Below are positions 58,201-64,000 of a stretch of 64,000 nt of DNA, in pieces. The notes under the pieces were generated by a model. The model saw only the letters and a program-made list of their open reading frames with translations, searched no databases and had not been told where the DNA came from. Location: NCBI RefSeq assembly GCF_032118995.1, contig NC_092669.1, positions 10,291,501 to 10,355,500 of the forward strand, read 5' to 3'. The DNA comes from Asterias amurensis. Taxonomy: Eukaryota > Echinodermata > Asteroidea > Forcipulatida > Asteriidae. Made by a program: the position numbers and the translations under genes. Numbering within the stretch: position 1 is the stretch's first letter; every line of letters starts with the position of its first letter.

Positions 58201-60880
58201 ATGTCAGGCAAAATGTGTTTCTATTTTCTTGTGACCCAGATGGCTGATCGATCTCAAACTTCTACTGGTTTGTCAGTTGATGTATATGGTGGATTACATA
58301 AAGTGCTTACACTGCCAGCAACTGTTTTCTTAGCCCAAAAAAATTCTGTAATGTTCCTTTAAAGGAAAGGAGCATAGATTGTTATTTTGTCAAAGTAATG
58401 CTGACTTACAGGCAGAATTATAAAAAAAAGTTTCAACTGAATACAGTGTCTACTTGGATTGATGGATATCGTGTGAAATATTTTTCTGTTGAACGCAACT
58501 TTTCACGTTCACAATGACGGACTTGCAAAAGTAACACTCATTTCAAACACCCTACAGAACAAGAGTGCAATGAATTATTGTCATCTACAATTTCCCTTTT
58601 CTGTAAGGCTTTCTTTTCCTTCAGTCGATTCTGACATCGACACGGAGGTGTCCGGAAGATAGACTGCTTGCATATAGTGTGTAACGCTACTTGTTTTTCG
58701 AGAGTTGAAAGAAAACGACTTGACACTTTGGGCACGGTAAAAAGAAGGGCAATTTTGCGTGTGTAACCTTGGGGCGCGCAGTGCAAGGAGGGGTGCTTTG
58801 TTTTTGTTCATCGGAGTTGCTTGCGTTTGCGCATTGTAAATGCATTTGTAGGTATCAGAGGTGACATATTTTCTGTAATAGATTTCAAACTCTCTACAGA
58901 ACAAGAGTGTGGTGAATTATTCTTGCATCAATTAATTAAGGGAAACATCAGAAACTGCGAACTATTAAAGGCAGTGCACACTATTGGTAATTGTCAAAGA
59001 CTAGCCTTTACAGTTGGTGTATCTCAACATATGCATACAATAACAAACCTGTAAAAATTTTAGCTCAACCGGTCATCGAACTTGCGAGATAAGAATGAAA
59101 GAAAAAACACCCTTATCACACGAAGTTGTGTGCATTTAGATGGTTGATTTTGAGACCTCAAGTTCTAAATCTGAGGTCTCGAAATCAAATTTGTGGAAAA
59201 AAACTATGGCACTTCAGAGGGAGCCGTTTCTCACAATGTTTTATACCATCAACCTCTCCCCATTACTCGTCACCAAGAAAGATTTTATGCTAATAATTAT
59301 TTTGAGTAATTACCAATAGTGTCCACTGCCTTTAAACAAACTCTTACCCAGAATTCTTCATGTAAAGCTCTGATATTTTTCACTGAGTTCCGAAGCTGTT
59401 TTCTGGTCATTCTGTTTCCTGCCGATTCTAAATACTCAGCAACAGAGCTGCAAAGACAAAAAGGACAGAAGGCTAAGACAAGAACTTAAGGAGATGTCGG
59501 CCGTAAGTGATTGGCCGAAAACAAATATTTGTGTCAATATAAAAATATCGAGTTAAAAAAAGAGCACGACTGCTAAAAAAGGGGAGAAAATTGTATTTTT
59601 GCGGTGGCGATGCTCAAAACCGTAATTTTTGTTGCAAAACCCGTACACCCAAATTCGTAACAAAAACCCGTACGAAATACGGGAAAAATGTACTAGTTGG
59701 CATGTCTGCCTATGGTCTGCTGGATCTCACTTGCTGGTGGAGCCAAGGTCTAGAACAATTCGTTACGGAGACCGTGCTTTCGCCAAAGCTGCTCCTGCCC
59801 TTTGGAATAAGCTCCTTGACTTACTTCGCAAAACAACATCACTCAACAACTTCAAAAGGGAACTAAAAACACACGGTTTTCTGGAGAAGTGCGCGCTATA
59901 AATCCATATTATTATTATTATTATTATTAGTCAGTTTCCCTCGCAATTCATTGATAAATATTGAGATAAATGTATGTTTACCTTTCTCTTGGAGGTGACG
60001 CCATCCACCGTACTGTTCCTACAGGCTGGTTGAGATCTATGGTTAAAGATGCTCCCGAACTTCTCCTGTATTAACACAAAATAAATATCATTGTAATAGA
60101 GTACAATTTTAATTCATGTCCAACCGTGAGCTACATATGTTGGACTAGGGCGCTGCACTGCCCTGTGTTTTGAAGGCTGGTTGAGATCTATGGTTTAAGA
60201 TGCTCCTGAACTTCTCCTATATTCAATAAAATTAATATCATAGTACAATGTTAATTCATATCCAACCGTAGGGTTATGTTGGATTAGAGTGCTACACAGC
60301 CCTGTGTTTTGAAGGCTGGTTGAGATCAATGGTTAAACATGCTCCTGAGCAGGCAGTTTGAATCCCTAGTAAGCAGTGGGTATCTCAATACTAGTAGATG
60401 ATAAATTTGTAAAAGGCCTGTGATTTTTTCACAGAACTCCTATTGATGCTAACACACAGACCTCGTAATGTTTGGTAATAGATAGATGGTGCTTTCAGGC
60501 CTTGAACGTCGCTCTTGAAGGTGAACAGCAATTTCCCTCTGGCAAGGGGCACTTCTATGAGGAAAATGTAAATTTGTATTGGAGCTTTGCAAAGGACACC
60601 ACTGGAAAAGCACAGGGCACCACGACATTTGCTGTGGGTGTGGGTGGGTTATTTCGATGCCTGCGCTTTACACATTTTTTATATACCTTTCGTGTAGACC
60701 CGTGGACTTGATTTTGATTGGTTGACTTGTTGCGCAGGAAGAGTAGGAATAGCCCGCTTCCGGTTGGACAGTCTGGCCTTCTCGTATCGTCGGTTTAATG
60801 GTGGACTGTACGCATATTCTCGTATTCTCTTCTCGCAGGTGTTTGGCACGTCGCCAAGCCCTACATATACAGAACAAAAC
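49122..60880 (-). CDS. PTPRR: PTPRR-like receptor tyrosine phosphatase with kinase-interaction motif (9 exons, 5' partial)
   Basis: KIM-type phosphatases (PTPRR, PTPN5, PTPN7) dephosphorylate and tether ERK and p38. Exons: 60880-60687, 60065-59982, 59447-59348, 55062-54907, 53550-53413, 52783-52670, 51860-51700, 49712-49599, 49221-49122; all phases agree, 386 residues. Seen in order: end of a likely membrane segment with basic flank (VLFCICRAWRRAKH), the KIM GLHERRSSGASLTIDL built across two exons, the KNRY loop, DYINANYIR, FIATQGPM, WPD (Asp280), HCSAGLGRTG with Cys315 and Arg321, and the QTNEQYEFV Q-loop. Every catalytic residue is kept, so I infer an active enzyme. The RRxS in the KIM is the site by which PKA blocks kinase binding in this family. 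The ectodomain exons lie beyond the right end or are unrecognised. PTPRR is closer than PTPN5/7 by remembered sequence. Confidence 0.93.
49465..49565 (-). mobile_element. tRNA-headed SINE, head only
   Basis: Minus strand GTCATGGCGTAGGGGTTAAG ... GGGTTCGAGTCCC. Its acceptor ends do not pair, so it is not called a tRNA gene. It lies in the last PTPRR intron. Confidence 0.65.
49599..49712 (-). CDS. PTPRR: PTPRR-like exon: P-loop arginine
   Basis: 114 bp after ATCTTAG; completes the Ser of HCS, then AGLGRTGCYIGISVGMRQL. The usual Ile of HCSAGIGRTG is Leu here. Confidence 0.95.
49800..49982. mobile_element. Family C MITE, right half
   Basis: CCATAAATGGCCGACCGTC through GGCAACGTGTTCCTTTAA. Confidence 0.65.
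50041..50175 (-). mobile_element. Penelope-like end at the edge of the exon array
   Basis: TTCTGAAAAGAACTGTCCAGC and CCAGGACTACTACT resemble 15945-16035. The array's intronic half (AACTACTACCTGG ... GGTCCTACTC) also resembles that element. Confidence 0.4.
50180..51860 (-). repeat. Ten-copy tandem array of the WPD exon 3' half plus 5' splice site
   Basis: Unit 161-163 bp. The exon-end boundary TGTAG|GTGAGT falls at 51700, 51538, 51377, 51215, 51052, 50891, 50730, 50568, 50405 and 50242. Each unit holds about 100 bp of coding-like sequence ending PVVVHC plus about 60 bp of intron. Frame intact at 51700, 51377, 50891 and 50730; +1 (CGATCTCTAGTAAAAAATG) at 51538, 51215 and 50568; +2 (ATATCA) at 51052, 50405 and 50242. 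At 51377 the donor GT is mutated to TT. Only the first unit has the exon's WPD half and acceptor. Confidence 0.93.
51700..51860 (-). CDS. PTPRR: PTPRR-like exon: WPD loop to catalytic cysteine
   Basis: 161 bp after TGACACAG; HYWYTSWPDNKAPENPL and PKGPVVVHC, ending TGTAG|GTGAGT. It is the only complete member of the ten-copy array that follows it. Confidence 0.93.
51900..52320 (-). mobile_element. tRNA-headed SINE, complete with insertion
   Basis: Head GGCATGTCATGGCCTAGAGT with TGGGTTCGAGTGCC; body CTTTGGATGGGACATAAAGC and GTTACGCAAGTAAAAGAACC. About 60 extra bases lie in the body near 52060-52130. Confidence 0.65.
52343..52628. mobile_element. Family E2 MITE, copy 2
   Basis: GGGCCCAATTTCATAGCGCT / complement; same interior as 46985-47245. 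Confidence 0.7.
52670..52783 (-). CDS. PTPRR: PTPRR-like exon: KCxxYWP segment
   Basis: 114 bp, phase 0; NKCDKYWPPQQGIYGDIEV and ILRILNLK. Confidence 0.93.
52960..53308. mobile_element. Family D MITE
   Basis: TTTGGGTACCTTTTC at left, ACATAGACCCTTC at right, central hairpin CGTCTCATGAGAC. PTPRR intron. Confidence 0.75.
53413..53550 (-). CDS. PTPRR: PTPRR-like exon: FIATQGP core
   Basis: 138 bp, phase 0; AFIATQGPMVHTFADFWRM and PIIVMVTKLKERNK. Confidence 0.95.
53598..53930 (+). mobile_element. Family A MITE fragments
   Basis: AGGCACTGGACACTAATGG at 53599 and a second start AGGCACTGGTAATTAGC near 53742. Both lack right ends. Confidence 0.5.
53935..54900. other. PTPRR intron, nothing recognised
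   Basis: AT-rich, with a short ATTTC microsatellite near 54565-54590. Open frames here have no domain. Confidence 0.45.
54907..55062 (-). CDS. PTPRR: PTPRR-like exon: phosphatase domain start, KNRY loop
   Basis: 156 bp, phase 0 both ends; KNRYPKILPNPSTRVVL and DYINANYIR. Confidence 0.95.
55360..55690 (-). repeat. Family T repeat
   Basis: GATTGCCTCCATGTTC near the left and GGTGCCCTTTACCAAGG, CCTTGGTGCCCTTGCCC near the right. Confidence 0.45.
55718..56080 (+). mobile_element. Family B MITE
   Basis: TTAA-flanked; AGCCATTGGACCCTTTCGG / complement, interior TTTCGCCGTGTCATGACATG. Confidence 0.85.
56090..57325. other. PTPRR intron with poly(A)/poly(G) tract
   Basis: A-run and G-run at 56701-56752. 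Otherwise no feature recognised. Confidence 0.45.
57332..57692 (-). mobile_element. Family B MITE, first of a head-to-tail pair
   Basis: Begins after TTAA with AGCCACTGGTCACATGG and ends GGGTCCAATGGCT at a TTAA shared with the next copy. Confidence 0.85.
57697..58019 (-). mobile_element. Family B MITE, second of the pair
   Basis: Same left end as its neighbour; about 40 bp shorter because the AATTCTCGTTAACGAGAATT hairpin is deleted. Confidence 0.85.
58035..58362. mobile_element. Family X repeat, copy 2
   Basis: TAGTGGAAAACATCCCTTGA and TGGCTGATCGATCTCAAACTT as in 44830-45177. Confidence 0.6.
58969..59331 (-). mobile_element. Family A MITE beside a PTPRR splice donor
   Basis: TTAA at 58965-58968 and 59332-59335; hairpin present. 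The donor GT of the PTPRR exon ending at 59348 is 12 bases away. Confidence 0.88.
59348..59447 (-). CDS. PTPRR: PTPRR-like exon: helical linker
   Basis: 100 bp; VAEYLESAGNRMTRKQLR matches the AMEYLQSASRILTRSQLR linker of PTPRR. A family A MITE ends 12 bases past its donor. Confidence 0.88.
59600..59935 (+). mobile_element. Non-LTR retrotransposon 3' end (LINE tail)
   Basis: A plus-strand frame reads TIRYGDRAFAKAAPALWNKL and SLNNFKRELKTHGF before a stop and an ATT-repeat tail. R-S-F-(x)-A-A-P-x-L-W-N and LxxFKxxLKTHLF are typical of the C-terminus of CR1/Jockey-type ORF2. It is 5' truncated and inactive, within a PTPRR intron. Confidence 0.75.
59982..60065 (-). CDS. PTPRR: PTPRR-like exon: kinase-interaction motif
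   Basis: 84 bp after AATACAG; RSSGASLTIDLNQPVG and ASPPRER, matching the RRGSNVSLTLD and TPREK region of the family. Its 5' part is tandemly repeated upstream. Confidence 0.88.
60024..60355 (-). repeat. Tandem triplication of the kinase-interaction exon's 5' part with acceptor
   Basis: GGCTGGTTGAGATCTATGGT occurs at 60024, 60175 and 60314 (spacing 151 and 139). The first is the real exon. The second keeps an acceptor-like TATAG and the RSSGAS reading but then has a TAA. The third has lost the acceptor side. Confidence 0.88.
60440..60660 (-). repeat. Family T-like repeat
   Basis: CTTTCAGGCCTTGAACGTCG and GGCAAGGGGCACTTCTATGA, like the other family T copies. Confidence 0.35.
60687..60880 (-). 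CDS. PTPRR: PTPRR-like exon: membrane edge and juxtamembrane, first half of KIM
   Basis: 194 bp from GTTACAG to GAAAG|GTATAT. The frame was chosen because only it gives LHER joining RSSGASLTID. Another frame is also open over this exon but gives no KIM. Confidence 0.75.
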
Positions 60881-60969
60881 CTGTAACGATAGATAAAAAG
60901 AATGTGTTAGAAACTGGTTAATGGATTTATAACTACTAGTTAAAAAGCATTTTTTTTTCCGGAGGAGTA

Positions 60970-61145
60970 AAGCCCACTTCATACTTCCTGCGAATGCAAA
61001 GAGAACTTTGATGTCACATTGAGTGTTTTCGAAGCGAATGTTTTGCACAAGTTGACTTGAGCACTTAAGTCAACCAATGCAATTTCTTTGCTTATCGATC
61101 GCTTCACATGCACATTCACATTCGCAGGAAGTTTTAACCAGGCTA
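60970..61145. mobile_element. Palindromic repeat (CTTCCTGCGAATG ends)
   Basis: CTTCCTGCGAATG at 60983 faces CATTCGCAGGAAG near 61120; the interior contains TTGACTT / AAGTCAA. Possibly a MITE. Confidence 0.5.
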
Positions 61146-61149
61146 AAGG

Positions 61150-61660
61150 CGACTCTGGGCAAAAAGTTTCACGTACACAGCAAACATCTTTAAAATCATT
61201 TTAAAAAGCTACATTGATTTAACAAGCAAAAACTGGGTATTTTTCAGTAACATTCAAATTCCATGTACAATTGCATGTCCATACAAAGTGCATGCACTGG
61301 TACATGTACAGGGGAAACCCATGCACATTACCCTCTCTGGTTGTGGGAAATCAACAGTGTCACACTTGATGGAGTTTTTTCATTTAAATAACAGGTTTGC
61401 AGTTTAAATCCCACTTGGAACTAAACAAAAATGACTTGTGTGTATTTATCAATTGTTCACGCAAACCATAAGATAACAAGTCCAAAACATGTCTTAACAT
61501 GTCTGAACATGTTAGATTGTACATCTGCTAATGTGCTTTCATGCCATACTTGTGTACATGTACATGTTCGAACGTGCTAATTTACATACAACTGTAAGCA
61601 CCATGTGTATGATGAACAAGTGATACATGGACGCCTTCGTGGATTTAAGAACTTTCTGCA
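61150..61660. other. Unassigned DNA
   Basis: Irregular TGTACATG and ACATGT words; no gene recognised. PTPRR ectodomain exons would be expected in this direction. Confidence 0.4.
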
Positions 61661-61668
61661 TTGTTTAA

Positions 61669-62047
61669 AGGCAGTGGACACTATTGGTAATTGTCAAAGA
61701 CTAGCCTTCACAGTTGGTGTATCTCAACAAATGCATAAAATAAAAAACCTGTGAAAATTTGAGCTCAATCGGTCATCGAACTTACGAGATAATAATGAAA
61801 GAAAGAACACCCTTGTCACACGAAGTTTTGTGCATTTAGATGGTTGATTTCGAGACTTCAAGTTCTAAATCTGAGGTCTCGAAATCAAATTCGTGGAAAA
61901 TTACTTCTTTCTCGAAGACTATGGCACTTCAGAGGGAGCCGTTTCTCACAATGTTTTATACCACCAACCTCTCCCCATTACTCGTTACCAAGTAAGGTTT
62001 TGTGCTAATAATTATTTTGAGTATTTACCAATAGTGTCCACTGCCTT
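61669..62047 (-). mobile_element. Family A MITE
   Basis: TTAA-flanked, complete, hairpin present. Confidence 0.88.
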
Positions 62048-62049
62048 TT

Positions 62050-62790
62050 AAATACTGTATAAACTTGTCTGTATTTTAGTAATCTAAAAATTCTCATTAG
62101 AGAAGATTAATCCTATTTGTTGTATTTAGGTAAGTATGTTTTGGTGTAATATGGAAATTTGCATGGGGATAAAGGTCAGCCGGGTTCGAGGCCCACCTGA
62201 GTAACATGCCAGTGGTGACTTTTTTTCACAGAGCTCAAGAAACTACCAAGTATACAGTGCTAACACACATCTGTGTGTATGGGTAAAACCATAACTAAAT
62301 AGCCAATAAAGGATGATCTCAATATTTCAACTATTACCTTTTTATGGTCAAATAGACATCGTAGATACCGGTTAATAACCATTTTACTCTCAAAATTTGC
62401 ATTTAGTAATAAATAACTTGAGTCAAAAATTCACCCGGCTGCGCGGCATTTTCAGCCGAGAGTCAAAAATGGCTTATGTATTATAATGACCCCTTGACGC
62501 CAGTGACGATTTTCCCCTAATTGGGTTTGAACACAGTTCTCCAGCTTTGGCAAATTGAGGGCGCTATTTTCCACATCAAATAGCCGCCACTGACGTCACG
62601 ATTCCTTTGTCAAGTGGGTTTGTTTGACCCCGCGTTTTTCAGAAATTTGGCTTGGAGCGTTCTGGAGAAAAACCCATTTTTACCATGTTTTAACGTAAGG
62701 TAAGAGACTCTTTATATTTTTTAATGTTTCCTATGGACTGCAGCTATTAGAAAACTAATATCTATATATTTGAGATCATCGTTTATTGGC
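62050..62790. other. Unassigned DNA
   Basis: No feature recognised apart from a B-box-like GGGTTCGAGGCCC near 62180 and opposing GACGCCAGTGACG / CACTGACGTCACG near 62500 and 62590. Confidence 0.4.
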
Positions 62791-62797
62791 TGTTTAA

Positions 62798-63153
62798 AGC
62801 CCTTGGACACTTTCGGTAAACAGTATTTTCCAAAGGCCCACAGTTCGTGTATAACAACTTATATATAAAATAACAAACCTGTGAAAATTTATGCCCAATC
62901 GGTCATCTGAGTCGGGAGAAAATAACGGGAAAACCCACCCTTGTTTCCGCACATTTCGCCGTGTCATGACATGTGTTCACTATAAATCCATAATTCTCGA
63001 TGTCCAGAATTGATAATGTTTTCTCAAAAAGTAAAGCATTTCATGGAATAATATTTCAAGAGAAGTATTTTCCCATTACCTTCTGTAAACACTGCAAGTT
63101 ATTTGTAAATCTGTGACCTTTTATTTTTTCTATTCAGAAAGTGTATAATGGCT
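62798..63153 (+). mobile_element. Family B MITE
   Basis: TTAA at 62794-62797 and 63154-63157; interior TTTCGCCGTGTCATGACATG. Confidence 0.85.
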
Positions 63154-63604
63154 TTAATATATTTTGGTACTCACAGAATTGAAAGAAACTTACGTTACTC
63201 AAAAAATGTATTTTTATAAATTTCAGATAATTTATTACACAGTGAGACATTATTCTACAACTGAACAACACCACACCCTAGGACTTGTTCGGACATGAGT
63301 TTACTTTCCCGATACTAAAAATCACTGGCCTTGGGCCAACAATCCAATGTGAAATTTGAAACCTGTTGGTTAAATACTTGATTCCCCGAACATGACAGGT
63401 GGAAAAAAAAAATTATAATAATCAAATCTTTTTAAATTATGGCCTCTGTTGCGCCTGTCGCTGCCTCGGGCAAACATCACTGGATATAATTAATATTACT
63501 GGCTTCTTATACAGGGCTCTTATCTGTCACTCAGTGACACTCAAGGTGCTTCAACATTCGGTATTTTTTTGCAAGATGTATCATAGGACTACCCTTTGAA
63601 ATAG

Positions 63605-63793
63605 GAAACCTATTCCTTTTACATAGCACCATGTGACGGCGCAATATGCTGCCAACCAAACCAGGAACGCAGGGGCAAACCCCTTCTCTTTTCAATAAGT
63701 GCACTTGGTTCTTTTACGTGCGTTACACAACACACAGGACCAAAGGCTTTACGTCCCATCTGAAGGACGAAGCATCATGGTTAAGTGTCTTGC
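63605..63793 (-). mobile_element. tRNA-headed SINE, head removed by insertion
   Basis: Body GATGGGACGTAAAGCC, GTGTAACGCACGTAAAAGAACC and AAGGGGTTTGCCCC on the minus strand. The family C element at 63798 interrupts it before the head. Confidence 0.7.
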
Positions 63794-63797
63794 TTAA

Positions 63798-64000
63798 AGG
63801 GACACTTTGCCTTGGATCGGGCGAGTTGGTCTTTGTGAGCTTACACAGTCAGCTATTTTGTATGGTGCTGTGTTTAAAAGTTCACGATGTAAAAGGAAAA
63901 CCGTACAATTTTGAAGCATAGTTGTGTGGATCATTGTATTTTTTTTATAACATCTTTCTAACCATGCATTTTATATCCGATGTTCCAAATGCTTTTCATA
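63798..64000. mobile_element. Family C MITE, runs off the right edge
   Basis: Starts after TTAA (63794-63797) with AGGGACACTTTGCCTTGGAT and continues to the window end. Confidence 0.75.

Noticed and set aside
60687-60880. Alternative reading of the first phosphatase exon (GDVPNTCEKRIREYAYSP) with acceptor at 60863
   Set aside because: It is open but does not join the next exon to make the kinase-interaction motif; the other frame gives LHER-RSSGASLTID.

Overview
This is a eukaryotic, AT-rich, repeat-dense animal genome window. Genes are split into short GT/AG-bounded exons of 39-531 bp, and no bacterial operon structure is present. The gene set (MYRF, a UBC12-type E2, TAF11, a KIM-type tyrosine phosphatase) is metazoan. 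The repeats (TTAA-flanked MITEs, palindromic MITEs, tRNA-headed SINEs, Penelope-like ends) suggest a marine invertebrate deuterostome. An echinoderm, perhaps a sea star, is my inference from repeat style and is not proven here.

Layout: (1) 903-14707, minus strand: twelve exons of a MYRF (myelin regulatory factor) gene, covering the acidic N-terminal region, nuclear localisation signal, Ndt80-like DNA-binding domain and the start of the self-cleaving chaperone domain. The first exon and the C-terminal membrane part are not found in the window. (2) 15000-23800: mostly repeats, with one weak candidate for a small two-exon transcript near 18965-20122. (3) 24085-25710 and 29323-30567, both minus: a tandem pair of UBE2M/UBC12-like (NEDD8-type) E2 genes within a larger segmental duplication. 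The copies differ by one intron, a one-base tail frameshift and a foldback transposon whose empty site survives in the other copy. (4) 33227-36518, plus: a complete five-exon TAF11 gene. (5) 37000-49000: repeats and tandem arrays. (6) 49122-60880, minus: nine exons of a PTPRR-like receptor tyrosine phosphatase with kinase-interaction motif, KNRY, WPD, HC(X5)R and Q-loop; the ectodomain lies off the right end. (7) 61000-64000: repeats.

The most unusual signal is that pieces of exons, each carrying a splice site or stop codon, are tandemly multiplied beside the true exon at four places in two genes. The phosphatase WPD exon has ten copies of its 3' half plus 5' splice site (unit about 162 bp, 50242-51700). 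The kinase-interaction exon has three copies of its 5' part plus acceptor (60024-60351). TAF11 exon 2 has three copies of its 3' end plus donor (34091-34490). The TAF11 terminal coding segment has three copies (36474-36695). In every case the outermost copy is the intact functional exon and the others are degraded.

No searches could be run. Exon limits come from reading frame continuity, splice-site dinucleotides and remembered family motifs. Repeat families are named with local letters (A, B, C and so on) used only in this annotation.
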